Assembly (NCBI GenBank): GCA_963707275.1
Contig: CAVPPH010000003.1
Coordinates: 124,001 to 188,000, forward strand
DNA length: 64,000 nucleotides
From: JACKBK01 sp963707275
GTDB taxonomy: Bacteria; Chloroflexota; Anaerolineae; JAAEKA01
Direction: 5' to 3'
Part shown: positions 1 through 8,516 of the stretch, piece by piece
Numbering within the stretch: position 1 is the first letter of the stretch
Layout of the letters: each line of letters begins with the position of its first letter
The notes under the pieces: generated by a model
Databases searched by the model: none
Told to the model about the DNA's origin: nothing
The model's input: only the letters and a program-made list of their open reading frames with translations
Position numbers and translations under genes: made by a program

Positions 1-51
1 CCGTGATTCCCGTAGAGTTGGGTGTGCGTCCAGCAGCAGTAGCAGACGCGG

Positions 52-92
52 CGAGGCGCTGCCAGACATGTCTGGCAGCGCCTCGTTTCGTT
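52..92 (+). terminator. Strong palindrome, probable intrinsic terminator
   Basis: Two perfectly complementary 17-base arms lie at 52-68 and 69-85, centred on CAGACATGTCTG and followed by TTTCGTTT. This is a rho-independent terminator shape for a plus-strand gene lying left of the window. A very similar stem built on the same CTGCCAGACA core closes the glycosyltransferase gene near 60.97-61.01 kb. No gene is visible in bases 1-116. Confidence 0.6.
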
Positions 93-116
93 TCAGCAGG
101 TTGAATAGATCGGAGA

Positions 117-479
117 TCAGCCGGCGGGCTGCTCGATCAGGCTCTCGTCGCGGTTCTTGCGACCCTCTTCGATGAGCATCACCGGAATGCCGCGGCGGAT
201 CGGATAGCGATAGCCGTTGCGCGGGTTGATCAGCCACTTGCCATCCGCCGACAGCTTCAGTGGGCCTTTGTCCTCGGGGCAAACCAGGATCGCCAACAGT
301 TCCTGGCTGACCTCGCCGCCCAGCTCGCTCTCGTCGTAGCTTTGTAGCTCGAAATCATCAACTCCGCCACGGCTGGGAGCCGGCAGCGGCTCGTCGCGCC
401 GGTCCAGGAACTTAAGAACCGCTACAACGATGCCAACGATCGCCGCCAATGCGACGGCCAACAACACCAGTTTTTTCAT
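117..479 (-). CDS. Membrane-anchored Trm112-like (UPF0434/YcaR-type) protein
   Basis: This 120-residue protein begins with a clear transmembrane segment (residues about 4-24) followed by a charged linker. Residues about 60-105 read ELLAILVCPEDKGPL ... NGYRYPIRRGIPVML, the signature of the small Trm112/UPF0434 family. Classical Trm112 activators of methyltransferases carry a four-cysteine zinc site, but this copy keeps only the cysteine of LVCPEDKGPL, as YcaR-type proteins often do. The N-terminal membrane anchor is unusual because family members are normally free-standing proteins of about 60 residues. The partner and role are unknown; nothing nearby is an obvious methyltransferase. Confidence 0.75.
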   Translation of the reverse strand: MKKLVLLAVALAAIVGIVVAVLKFLDRRDEPLPAPSRGGVDDFELQSYDESELGGEVSQELLAILVCPEDKGPLKLSADGKWLINPRNGYRYPIRRGIPVMLIEEGRKNRDESLIEQPAG

Positions 480-607
480 GGGACTTTCTCCTTAGCTTCT
501 CGTTCAGAAAGCTGCCCACACAGGACATGCCTCGGTAGTTTTGTCGTTAGTATCATGCTACCACAAGCAGCCCGCCTTGTCCAGTGGCGATAACCAGAGA
601 ACCATCT

Positions 608-1090
608 ATGACACACCTCGACCTGTCCCAACGCGCGGGACACCTGCTTCTGGAGCACGGCCTGACGCTAGCCGTCGCCGAGTCGTGTACCGGCGGGCTG
701 CTGGGCGATATGATCACCGACGTGCCCGGCAGCTCGGCCTGGTTTCTGGGCGGCGTCCAGTCCTATGCCGACGCAGTGAAACGCGACGTGCTGGGCGTCC
801 GCGCAGAGACGCTGGCCGGACACGGCGCAGTCAGTGCAGCCTGCGCGCAGGAGATGGCCCGCGGCGCGCGCCGGCTGATCGGCGCGGATATCGCGCTCAG
901 CGTTACCGGCATCGCCGGGCCGGGCGGCGGCACGGATGGCAAGCCAAAAGGGTTGACGTTCATTCATCTGGCCGCGGCCGGCGCCGACCTGGGACGGCGC
1001 TACGTCTGGCCGGGGGAGCGGCGGGCCAACAAGCTCAGCTCGGCCGCCGCCGCGCTGGAACTGCTGATCGAGTACCTGGAGAGCGTGTAA
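608..1090 (+). CDS. pncC: CinA C-terminal domain protein, nicotinamide-nucleotide amidase
   Basis: The 160-residue product is the stand-alone CinA C-terminal domain, which in characterised members deamidates nicotinamide mononucleotide to nicotinate mononucleotide in pyridine nucleotide salvage. The hallmark AESCTGGLLGDMITDVPGSS is near the N-terminus and the glycine-rich SVTGIAGPGGG segment near the middle, both at the expected spacing. There is no N-terminal molybdopterin-binding-like COG1058 domain, so it is not full CinA. An in-frame GTG lies 24 bases upstream at 584, but the ATG at 608 gives the normal family start. The next gene begins one base after the stop, suggesting co-transcription. 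Confidence 0.85.
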   Translation: MTHLDLSQRAGHLLLEHGLTLAVAESCTGGLLGDMITDVPGSSAWFLGGVQSYADAVKRDVLGVRAETLAGHGAVSAACAQEMARGARRLIGADIALSVTGIAGPGGGTDGKPKGLTFIHLAAAGADLGRRYVWPGERRANKLSSAAAALELLIEYLESV

Positions 1091-1091
1091 G

Positions 1092-1358
1092 ATGCCCGCA
1101 ACGACCATCTACCAGCCGGTTACTGTGGAACTGCCGGCCGGCGGCGGCCGTGATGCCCTGCCTGTTGCGTTCTGGTGGCGCGGCCGGCGCTACGATGTGG
1201 CTGGCTATGGACGGCGCTGGCTGGCTGAGGACGCGGGCGAGCCGTGGCAGTGCCTGCTGGCGCAGACACGCACCGGCGACACGCTGGAGCTGCGCCGCCA
1301 CCAGCACACCGGCGAATGGCAACTGGCGCGCGCCTGGTGGCGGAACGTCGCCGTCTAG
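1092..1358 (+). CDS. Small conserved protein resembling DUF6504
   Basis: This 88-residue protein starts one base after the pncC stop. It is rich in Trp and Arg, with FWWRGRRYDVAGYGRRW in the first half and a C-terminal GEWQLARAWW. That arrangement (a WRGRRY strand, then a W-rich end) resembles the DUF6504 family of small beta proteins, which often lie beside translesion polymerase (ImuB-type) genes; no such polymerase is visible here. The function is unknown and the family assignment is from memory of the motif only. It has no signal peptide or membrane segment. Confidence 0.55.
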   Translation: MPATTIYQPVTVELPAGGGRDALPVAFWWRGRRYDVAGYGRRWLAEDAGEPWQCLLAQTRTGDTLELRRHQHTGEWQLARAWWRNVAV

Positions 1359-1367
1359 CCGCGCAAC

Positions 1368-3026
1368 TTGATCATTCCCAGCCCGTCGGGTATCATACCG
1401 ACGACTGAGACACAGGAAGTGAGAAGAGACTTGCAGAGGAAGCGATTGGGAGCGATTGCGCTGGGCGTGCTGTTTGCCCTGATGGCCATGCCAGCCGCTG
1501 CCGCCCCGTTAGCTCAGGGCGCGCCGGCGTTTGACATGACGCGGCTGCTGGCGACCAGCATGGCCTGGTTCGTGCCGATTGGATTCGTGTTGCTGGCGGC
1601 GGCCGGCGTACCCGAAGGCCGCGGCTGGCAGACAGCCCTGGCCGGCGTGGCCGGTGCGGCCATCGGCGTGCTGGCCTTTTTCGTCGTCGGCTTTGCGCTG
1701 GCATTCGGCGGCATCGGGCTGGTTTACGACAAGGCCCCGGAGCTGAGCGGTCTGGTCTGGGAATGGACCGTCGTGACGCAAACATGGGGACCGAAGTGGG
1801 GCATGGTCGGCCTGAGCGGCTGGGCGATGGAGGGGAGCGCCGCGACGGCGGGCGCGTACACCCTCTTCCTCGCGCAGGCGCCCTGGGTCGCGACCGCGAC
1901 CCTGATCCCGCTGCTGGCGCTGCGCGGCCGGGCGCCAGCCTTCACCACGCTGCTGGGCGGGCTGCTGGTCGGCGGCATTCTCTATCCCCTGGCCACCAAC
2001 TGGGTCTGGGGCGGCGGCTGGCTGGCCAATCTGGGCGTCAACCTCAACCTGGGGCACGGGTTTGTCGATTTCGCGGGCGGGGCGACGGTGCACCTGCTGG
2101 CAGCCGCGGCGGGCATCGCCGGGCTGCTGGTAACCGTGCCGCGACGCGCCCGCCAGCGCGTTGGCGACAGCGAGCCGGTTCCCATGCCGCCCGTTCACCT
2201 GCCGTTGCTGGCATCCATCGGCGCGGTGTTCATCCTGGTGGGCAGCCTGGGCTGGGGCTGGGGCAACCCGTTGCTGGACCTGCCGACCCTGATGCCGGCG
2301 CGCGGCATCGTCAATGCGCTGATTGCGGCTGCCAGCGGCGCGCTGGTTCCGCTGGCCTACACGTGGTTCGTGACCGACCGCCCCGACCCGCTGATGGCGG
2401 CGCGCGGACTGGCCGCCGGCGCGGTGGCAGGCGCGGCCTTTGGCCCCTTCGTGCCGCCCGGCATGGCGGCGCTGGTCGGCGCGCTGGCCGGACTTTTGGT
2501 GCCGATTCTGACCTACCTGCTGCGCGAGGTGTTGCGCATCGACGACGACACAGGACTGACACCCGTGCATCTGGTCTCCGGGCTTGTTGGTGTGCTGGCG
2601 GTCGGGCTGCTGGCCGATGGGCTGGCGGGGCGAGGCTGGAACGGTGTGGGAACGGTCGAGTATCTGGGCGTCGTGGGCCAGGGCGTCACCGGCTGGCGCG
2701 CGGCGGCTGGCATGATCGCTGACTGGCCGGGCCAGTTTCAGGCGCAGTTGATCGGAGTCGCGGCGCTGTTCCTGATGCCGTTTCTGGCCGGGACGCTGCT
2801 GTTCGGCCTGCTGGCTGCCATCGCCGCCGGACTACGGCGCGCCCGACGCAGTGAAGCAACGACAGACACGGCTGGCGACGATCGTCACGCGGAACCCACT
2901 CTGGAGCCGGTGATGGTCACCGAAGAGCCGTTGCCTCAAACGCTGCCTGAGCCGGTTGCGACGGATGCGCCGCCCGATGAAACAGCCGGCGCAGGCTGGG
3001 ATACCAGCGCGGACGTGCCGGTCTGA
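1368..3026 (+). CDS. amt: Ammonium transporter, Amt/Rh family (divergent)
   Basis: This roughly 550-residue polytopic membrane protein has about eleven hydrophobic segments after a cleavable-looking N-terminal helix. The best Amt signatures are WVWGGGWLANLG followed by DFAGGATVHLL and, later, PVHLVSGLVGVLAVGLLA. These place the pore twin histidines at about residues 242 and 401 when numbered from 1368. The first pore helices are poorly conserved relative to AmtB. A 70-residue Glu/Thr/Pro-rich cytoplasmic tail ends the protein. The start is uncertain: 1368 is TTG, and TTG codons at 1431 or 1446, just after AGGAAGTGAG or AGAGGAAG, fit ribosome-binding sites better. No glnB/glnK gene follows. 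Confidence 0.8.
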   Translation: MIIPSPSGIIPTTETQEVRRDLQRKRLGAIALGVLFALMAMPAAAAPLAQGAPAFDMTRLLATSMAWFVPIGFVLLAAAGVPEGRGWQTALAGVAGAAIGVLAFFVVGFALAFGGIGLVYDKAPELSGLVWEWTVVTQTWGPKWGMVGLSGWAMEGSAATAGAYTLFLAQAPWVATATLIPLLALRGRAPAFTTLLGGLLVGGILYPLATNWVWGGGWLANLGVNLNLGHGFVDFAGGATVHLLAAAAGIAGLLVTVPRRARQRVGDSEPVPMPPVHLPLLASIGAVFILVGSLGWGWGNPLLDLPTLMPARGIVNALIAAASGALVPLAYTWFVTDRPDPLMAARGLAAGAVAGAAFGPFVPPGMAALVGALAGLLVPILTYLLREVLRIDDDTGLTPVHLVSGLVGVLAVGLLADGLAGRGWNGVGTVEYLGVVGQGVTGWRAAAGMIADWPGQFQAQLIGVAALFLMPFLAGTLLFGLLAAIAAGLRRARRSEATTDTAGDDRHAEPTLEPVMVTEEPLPQTLPEPVATDAPPDETAGAGWDTSADVPV

Positions 3027-3130
3027 CGAGTTGCAGGGATTTCCGCAGGCCCTCCAGCCAGTGGATTCGGATGGGTGCATTCTCAATTGAGTTGAGGAGT
3101 GAGCATTCTGTCTTAAAAATAGCGCATCAC

Positions 3131-3252
3131 TGTCATTGCGAGCCGTCTGCGGCGAAGCAATCTCTCGGCCTTACCGGAGAGACTGCTCACCTGCACCTCG
3201 CCTGCGGCTCGGCGCAGGCGCAGGTGTCGGCGGCCGCCGCCTCGCAGTGACA
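3131..3252. repeat. 122-bp palindromic repeat with TGTCATTGCGAG/CTCGCAGTGACA ends
   Basis: The element begins TGTCATTGCGAG and ends CTCGCAGTGACA, with subterminal GCGAAGCAATCTCTC facing GAGAGACTGCT, so it can fold into one long imperfect hairpin. Sequences of this type (TCATTGCGAG...GAAGCAATCTC) are a known class of dispersed palindromic, MITE-like elements in several environmental bacterial genomes. It fills most of the gene-free stretch 3027-3359; nothing else is apparent there. Confidence 0.75.
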
Positions 3253-3359
3253 TTTTCATCCATGGTTGTGCGTAACGCGCATGGTCGTCTCAAACGCGAA
3301 CGGCCCGGCATCTGAGGATGCCGACTCCGCCAACTCGTCTCGAATACGCCGATGTCGAT

Positions 3360-3758
3360 TCACCGAACGCCTTCCGACAAACTCTGGACCGCCCCAAGCA
3401 AGGTCGCCGGATCGAAAGGCTTGGTCAACAACCGGTCGGCGCCGATCGCGGCGGCGCTAGGCACGGCTGTCTGATCGTCAGTCGCTGTCATAACGATTAT
3501 CCAGGGCAGCAGGTGCTCGCCGCCAGCGCGCAGACGCTGGCACACCTCCAGTCCACCCATGCGGGGCATCGTCAGGTCGAGCACGAGAACCTGGGGAACG
3601 AACGTCTGCACAGCGCTCAGGGCGTCCACGCCGTCGCTGGCCTCCACCACGTGATAGCCCTTGGGCTCCAGCAGTAGCCGAACCAGCAGCCGCCAGGCGT
3701 GATCGTCGTCGGCTACAACCACGGTGCGTAAGGAAATTGAGCGAGGTGTGTTTGTCAT
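3360..3758 (-). CDS. Stand-alone response regulator receiver (CheY-like)
   Basis: The 132-residue protein is a single receiver domain with no output domain. The acidic pocket Asp17-Asp18, the phospho-acceptor Asp61 in LVLDLTMPRMGG, the switch Thr91 and the conserved Lys113 in LLTKPF are all present, so it should be phosphorylatable. Its histidine kinase is not in the window. Single-domain receivers usually act through protein contacts, for example on a kinase, phosphatase or motor, so the target cannot be deduced here. It lies alone, transcribed away from the following TVP38-type gene. Confidence 0.88.
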   Translation of the reverse strand: MTNTPRSISLRTVVVADDDHAWRLLVRLLLEPKGYHVVEASDGVDALSAVQTFVPQVLVLDLTMPRMGGLEVCQRLRAGGEHLLPWIIVMTATDDQTAVPSAAAIGADRLLTKPFDPATLLGAVQSLSEGVR

Positions 3759-3914
3759 ATTTTGGGCTGTCTGAAACGGAAGACCGGCAGTATCACTGTT
3801 TCCATCCTATCAAGAATTACTGTCGGAATGCAACCGGTTTCGCTTTCAGTTTGATTACAGAAAACCATCGCGCGGATGGTTTCCCACCCACAGATCGCAA
3901 GCGGCAATGCCCGT

Positions 3915-3943
3915 TCGACACCTGCGCCAAACAAGCGTATAAT
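3915..3943 (+). promoter_or_regulatory. Sigma-70-type promoter for the TVP38-like gene
   Basis: TCGACA at 3915-3920 and TATAAT at 3938-3943 are separated by 17 bases. Transcription should begin near 3950, directly at the ATG at 3951, so the mRNA is probably leaderless or nearly so. Confidence 0.6.
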
Positions 3944-3950
3944 CGGTCGC

Positions 3951-4695
3951 ATGAATGTCTGGTTGAAGCGGGCTTTGGCAGCGGGTGCGGTCATCGCGGT
4001 GGGCGTATTGGTCGTCATGTACCATCGCGAGGTCATCGCGTTTCTGAGCGACCAGGCCGCCGTCGAAGCCTGGGTCATTGCGCTGGGCCCGCTGGGCCCG
4101 CTGGGCGTCATCGCCCTCAACGCGATCCAGGTCGTCATCGCCTTCATCCCTGGATACCTCATGCAACTGGTGGCTGGCTTCCTGTATGGCTGGCCCATGG
4201 GCGCGATCTACGGCACGGTTGGCATGTTGATCGGCGGGTTCATCGCCGTTGCGCTGGCGCGGGTCTTTGGCCGTCCGCTGGTGATCCGCATGGTCGGTGA
4301 AAAACGTGTCGACCGCTGGGAGCACGTTGCCCGGCTCGAACTCGCTGGCGCTGTGGTTCATCCTGATGCTGGCGCCCTTCGGCGACGTGCCCTACTACAT
4401 CGCCGGCCTGACCAGCCTGGCAATCTGGAAGATCATCGCCATCGCTGCATTCGTGCGCACACCGTCGGTCGTCGTGGCGGTGCTGGTCGGATCGGGCGCG
4501 ATCTCCTGGCGGTCGCCCTGGGTGATCGGCGCGTTCGGCGTCCTCGTCGTCATCGCGCTGCTGGCGCTGCGTTACCAGAACAACATCGAGCGCTGGGTTG
4601 ACGAAAAGCTGCTGCCTGTGGCTATGCGGCTAACCTCCCGCCGTGCGCCTGTGCAACCTCAGGAATCGATAGAGCATGACCCAACCCCCTCTTGA
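3951..4695 (+). CDS. TVP38/TMEM64 (DedA-like) membrane protein, frameshifted
   Basis: Two overlapping frames together make one VTT/TVP38-family protein of about 247 residues. The first frame contains the N-terminal helix, IPGYLMQLVAGFLYGWPMG and ALARVFGRPLV. The second frame continues with LALWFILMLAPFGDVPYYIAGLTS and the remaining helices. The break is near 4325-4345 and equals one extra base. Proteins of this family are membrane proteins linked to lipid scrambling or flippase-like roles, but the substrate here is unknown. The ATG at 3951 is chosen because the promoter -10 ends at 3943. The small downstream gene overlaps its 3' end, supporting the second frame as the real C-terminus. Confidence 0.75.
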
Positions 4696-4846
4696 TCATT
4701 CGGCCGCGGCTGAGAAGGAAGGCAAGCTGCTGATCGGCGTCGCCGCGGGGCTCGGCTGCGCGATTGTCATTTGCGCGTTCCTGAGCATCGCCGCCATTTT
4801 CACCGCGCTGATCTGGACCCTGCAGGGGCAGCTAGGGCCGGGATGA
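4676..4846 (+). CDS. Small single-pass membrane protein
   Basis: This 56-residue ORF starts inside the end of the TVP38-like gene (20-base overlap) with AGGA about 12 bases upstream. It has a polar N-terminal 17 residues, then one long hydrophobic helix containing ALIW near its end, and a short GQLGPG tail. It stops 13 bases before the LysM gene, so translational coupling in the TVP38-LysM operon is likely. No family is recognised; the evidence is frame, overlap and composition. Confidence 0.5.
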   Translation: MTQPPLDHSAAAEKEGKLLIGVAAGLGCAIVICAFLSIAAIFTALIWTLQGQLGPG

Positions 4847-4859
4847 TGGAGCGCGTGGC

Positions 4860-6398
4860 ATGAAGCGACACCTTGCCCGCCTGCTGGCGCTGCTGCTGAT
4901 CAGCCTGCTGACGCCGCTGCCCGCCGCGCTGGCTGCCAATTCAGGCAGCCCTGCGCAGCAACCGGCCTGTGACGGCAGCCTCTACCGCGTGCAGCAGGGC
5001 GATTCGTGGTCGCGCCTTGCCCAGCGCACCAACGTCAGTCTGGCGGCGCTCAAGGCTGCCAACCCGGTGGCCGCGCAACATCCGCAGGGCTGGCTGATCG
5101 TCGGCCAGCTTCTTTGCGTGCCCGCGGGCGCAGTCAACCCGGCGGCCGCGCCCCAGCCCAGCCAGCCAGCCGGTGAATGGATCATCACCGTGCGCCGCGG
5201 CAACTCGTGGGCGGTGCTGGCGGCCCGCTACGGCGTCAGTGTGGCCGACCTGCAGGCAGCCAACCCGCAGGCCGTGCGCGCCGGCGAGGTGCTGCGCGCC
5301 GGCGACCAGATCAGCGTGCCGTTGACGCCATCCCTCACCGAGCGCATCGCCTGCCCCACCGACCTGACGGTCGTCGGGCCGGCGGCAGGGCAGGTTCTGA
5401 GCGAATTCGCCGGCAGCCCCGACGTGTTGCGCAGCTTCTTGCAGCGTTGCGGCGCATTTTCCAGCGACTGGGGCGCCGTGCGCGCGGCCAATCTGCTGGG
5501 CGACGAGACGCCGGAGGTGGTCGTGGTGGCCGCTGAACCGCAGCAGGCAGCCGGTGGGCCGCTGGGCAAGGTGCTGATCCTCAGCTCCGGGCCGCTGGGT
5601 TGGGACGTGGTCTACGAGACCGGCGTCGCTTCCGACATCGTGTTGCTGGAGGCGGCTGACGTCAACGAGGACGGGCAGGCGGACGTGGTGTGGACCGACA
5701 CCACCTGCGGCGCCAACGCCTGTTTCACCACGGCGCACGCGGTGTCCTACGCTGAAGGCGGTTTCGTCAACTGGATCGAGGACGGCACCACGATGGCGTC
5801 GGCGCGGGTCTCGCTGCAGGATGTTGCGCCGGAAGGCAGCGGGCAGGAGCTGGTGATGACCGGCGGCGTGATCGGCGACGTTTGGGCCGGCCCGCAGCGC
5901 GCCATGACCGCGACCTGGGCGTCGCCCGCCGGTGGTCCGTACACGCTACAGAGCGTCCAGCGAGCGACCTCCTGGTGCCTGTATCACGCCATCGAGGACG
6001 CCAACACCGCGCTGGACGAGGGGCGTTACGAAGACGCCGCGACTGGCTACCGGGCAGCCGCCGACGATCCGCGATTGGTGGCCTGCTGGCAACGGCCCAA
6101 CGAGGTAGACGAGCTACGTGCGTTTGCGCTCTACCGGCTGGCCGTCGCCAGCGCCTACAGCGGCGACACAGCCGGCGCGGAGCAGGCGATCGCCGATCTG
6201 GAGAGCCGCTACCCCAACGACCGGCTGCGGGACCTGGCGCGCATCTGGTGGATCGTCTACCGCGCGACCGGCGACCAGTCGGCCGCCTGCGCCACCGCCC
6301 GCTCCTACGCCGAGCGGCGCGCCGACACCTGGGAGCGGCTGGCCGATTTCGGCTACGCCAACCCGCAGATGACGGCCGCGGGTCTTTGCCCGTCGTGA
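4860..6398 (+). CDS. Secreted protein with two LysM domains and a C-terminal helical repeat region
   Basis: The 512-residue product starts with a signal peptide (residues 1-25, ending ALAA). Two LysM peptidoglycan-binding domains follow at about 42-88 (YRVQQGDSWSRLAQRTNVS) and 108-154 (ITVRRGNSWAVLAARYGVS). The middle region contains an FG-GAP/VCBS-like calcium-loop motif, DVNEDGQADVVW. The last 150 residues look like TPR-type helical repeats (ALDEGRYEDAATGYRAAA, then YRLAVASAYSGDTAGAEQA). It probably binds the cell wall and acts as a surface scaffold; no catalytic domain is apparent. GGAG about 9 bases before the ATG supports the start. Confidence 0.8.
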   Translation: MKRHLARLLALLLISLLTPLPAALAANSGSPAQQPACDGSLYRVQQGDSWSRLAQRTNVSLAALKAANPVAAQHPQGWLIVGQLLCVPAGAVNPAAAPQPSQPAGEWIITVRRGNSWAVLAARYGVSVADLQAANPQAVRAGEVLRAGDQISVPLTPSLTERIACPTDLTVVGPAAGQVLSEFAGSPDVLRSFLQRCGAFSSDWGAVRAANLLGDETPEVVVVAAEPQQAAGGPLGKVLILSSGPLGWDVVYETGVASDIVLLEAADVNEDGQADVVWTDTTCGANACFTTAHAVSYAEGGFVNWIEDGTTMASARVSLQDVAPEGSGQELVMTGGVIGDVWAGPQRAMTATWASPAGGPYTLQSVQRATSWCLYHAIEDANTALDEGRYEDAATGYRAAADDPRLVACWQRPNEVDELRAFALYRLAVASAYSGDTAGAEQAIADLESRYPNDRLRDLARIWWIVYRATGDQSAACATARSYAERRADTWERLADFGYANPQMTAAGLCPS

Positions 6399-6444
6399 CT
6401 ACAACAAACCACAAGACTACCCGATTGCAAACCGGAGGAAAACT

Positions 6445-6918
6445 GTGACCAACAATCCATTGAACGTGGGCGATCCTGCCCCTGATTTCACGCTGACGGC
6501 CGATAACGGCGAAACCGTCACGCTGTCCGACCTGCGCGGCAAGCGGGTCGTGCTGTATTTCTATCCCAAGGACGACACCAGTGGCTGCACCACCCAGGCC
6601 TGTGGCTTCCGCGACGCCTACCCGGTCATCGAGGAGCAGAACGCGGTCGTGCTGGGCGTCAGCCCCGACGGCGTCAAATCGCACCAGAAGTTCAAGACCA
6701 AGTACGACCTGCCCTTCACCCTGCTGGTGGACGAGGACCACGCGGTGGCCGAAGCCTACGGCGCGTGGGGCGAGAAGTCGATGTACGGCAAGAAATACAT
6801 GGGCGTCATCCGCAGCCACTTCGTCATCGACGAGCAGGGCCGCATCGCCGACGCGCAGGTCAAGGTCAGTCCCAAGGACAGCGTGGCGCGCGCGCTGGCA
6901 ACGCTGGAAGCTGCGTAA
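6445..6918 (+). CDS. bcp: Thiol peroxidase, Bcp/PrxQ-type peroxiredoxin
   Basis: The 157-residue peroxiredoxin reduces hydroperoxides with thioredoxin-type donors in the cytoplasm. The N-terminal DFTLTADNGETVTLSDLRGK and FYPKDDTSGCTTQACGFRD are classic PrxQ/BCP motifs. The peroxidatic cysteine is Cys48 and the resolving cysteine Cys53, the five-residue spacing of the atypical two-cysteine subclass. It starts with GTG, preceded by a perfect GGAGGAAA. It is full length for the family and lies in an operon-like series with the upstream LysM gene and the downstream beta-propeller gene. Confidence 0.95.
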   Translation: MTNNPLNVGDPAPDFTLTADNGETVTLSDLRGKRVVLYFYPKDDTSGCTTQACGFRDAYPVIEEQNAVVLGVSPDGVKSHQKFKTKYDLPFTLLVDEDHAVAEAYGAWGEKSMYGKKYMGVIRSHFVIDEQGRIADAQVKVSPKDSVARALATLEAA

Positions 6919-6997
6919 GCGCGAACTGTGCCGCCTGCCACAGACATGCCCCGGGCGTCGTGAGACACTCGGGGCAATCTTTTTGTACAGGTGCGAA

Positions 6998-8383
6998 ATG
7001 TCTGATAACCCGTTGAGTTCCCCGGACCGGCCAGACGGCCGGCGCACAGCATGGCTGGTTGGCGGCGCACTTGCGCTGCTGGCGGTCGTAGCAGTCTGTT
7101 TTGTCGTGACCACGGCTGTCGTCGGCGTCTTTGTTCTCCAGCGAAACCTGCCCGGTCCGCCGGCCGGTGTTGCATTGCCAGAGCCTGCGCTCCAGACCAC
7201 AGAGAACGCGTTGGCCGCTGGCCGGATCGCGGTCATCACATCCGACGGCGGTCTGGTCACCGTCGCACCCGACGGCAGCGACGCGCGCGCGCCTGGCTTG
7301 CCAGACGTACGCTACCAGTTCCCGGCATGGTCAGCCAGCGGCGCCCGGCTGGCTGTGGTGGCCAACGATGGTACGCAAGCCGCCGTGCAGGTGCTGGAGG
7401 ATAGCGCAGAAGCGCAAACGACCGAACTGTACGGCAACGCCATCAATCCGCCCTTCTACCTTTACTGGTCACCCGACGACCGGCAGGTAAGCTTCCTGGC
7501 CAACGACCGATCGGGCATCGCACTGTGGCTGGCGCAGTCCGACGGTTCGCAGCCGGCGCGCAAGCTGGCCGAAGGCCAGCCGTTCTACTGGGACTGGACG
7601 GCCGACAGCCAGCAGCTTCTGGTCCACAGCGGCGGACTGGGTGCAGAGTCACGGCTGGGGTTCATCGACACCGACGGCAACGAAGTCGGCGACGATCTGG
7701 CGACGCCGGGGCTGTTCCAGGCGCCGGGCATCGCAGCGGATGGCCGCTATCTGGCTTTCTCGCAGGCCGCCGGCGAGCAGTTCGAAGTTGCTGTTCAGGA
7801 CACCGTCAACGGCGCACAGTCCACGGTACGCCAGCTTGGCCTGGCGGCCATGACCTGGAACCCGGCCGGCGACCAGTTGGCGTTTATCAGCCCCGCCCGC
7901 CAACAGTTGACCTTTGTCGGGCCGTTGCAGGTCATCGACGCGGCGACGGGCGAGATGCGCATGCTGGTCAACGACCCGGTCGGCGCGTTCTTCTGGTCGC
8001 CCGACGGCAGGTGGATCGCGACGCTGACACAGAACAGCGGACGTAACAGCCCCGGCGCCGGCGCAGCGGCGCAGTTCGTGGCCGACGGTCAGGCGGGCCG
8101 CCAGCAGGCATCTGAGGTTGTGCTTGATCTGTCAGTGGTCGATGTGGCCAGCGGACAAACGCAGACCTTGGCCTCGTTCCGCCCCAGCGATGTCTTTCTC
8201 GGACAGTTTCTCCCCTACTTCGATCAATACGCGCTCAGCCACCGCATCTGGTCGCCGGGGAGCGATGCGCTGGTGTTGCCGATGGTGGACGACCGCGGCG
8301 AGACAGGAATCTACGTGGTGTCGCTGGCCGGCGGCGCTCCCCTGCGCATCGCCGATGGGGTGATGGCGTTTTGGAGCCGGTGA
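6998..8383 (+). CDS. Membrane-anchored TolB/WD40-like beta-propeller protein
   Basis: The 461-residue protein has an N-terminal transmembrane anchor (about 18-45) and an extracytoplasmic domain of repeated blades. The blades contain the TolB-type pattern of a hydrophobic strand, SPDG/SPDDR or SASGARL, and WSxDG: for example QFPAWSASGARLAV, LYWSPDDRQVSFLAN, WDWTADSQQLLV and FFWSPDGRWIATL. Such propellers typically mediate protein contacts at the envelope; no enzyme domain is present. The ATG at 6998 is chosen because it immediately precedes the membrane anchor; the open frame extends upstream through the bcp gene without coding signs. Confidence 0.8.
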   Translation: MSDNPLSSPDRPDGRRTAWLVGGALALLAVVAVCFVVTTAVVGVFVLQRNLPGPPAGVALPEPALQTTENALAAGRIAVITSDGGLVTVAPDGSDARAPGLPDVRYQFPAWSASGARLAVVANDGTQAAVQVLEDSAEAQTTELYGNAINPPFYLYWSPDDRQVSFLANDRSGIALWLAQSDGSQPARKLAEGQPFYWDWTADSQQLLVHSGGLGAESRLGFIDTDGNEVGDDLATPGLFQAPGIAADGRYLAFSQAAGEQFEVAVQDTVNGAQSTVRQLGLAAMTWNPAGDQLAFISPARQQLTFVGPLQVIDAATGEMRMLVNDPVGAFFWSPDGRWIATLTQNSGRNSPGAGAAAQFVADGQAGRQQASEVVLDLSVVDVASGQTQTLASFRPSDVFLGQFLPYFDQYALSHRIWSPGSDALVLPMVDDRGETGIYVVSLAGGAPLRIADGVMAFWSR

Positions 8384-8516
8384 TCGTCGAATACGTCAAC
8401 CTTACAGCGCCTCGTCCACCAACTTCTCAAACCGCTCATACGGTGTCAAGAAGATTCTGACGGCGGCAGGCTACCAGCTCGATGCCGTGAGTGCTGCGAC
8501 TTGAAATACTATCGCG

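Noticed and set aside
3951..4695. Programmed frameshifting as explanation for the split TVP38-like gene
   Set aside because: No slippery sequence or downstream stem is evident, and the same one-base insertion pattern affects unrelated genes across the window.
5767..7260. 497-codon minus-strand open frame across LysM and bcp genes
   Set aside because: Composition is that of an antisense shadow; both plus-strand genes have clear domains and ribosome-binding sites.
8402..8440. Minus-strand frame reading TPYERFEKLVDEAL before a stop, resembling the start of a minimal Zn-metallopeptidase
   Set aside because: Only about 22 codons are open and no zinc motif follows; a remnant is possible but unsupported.
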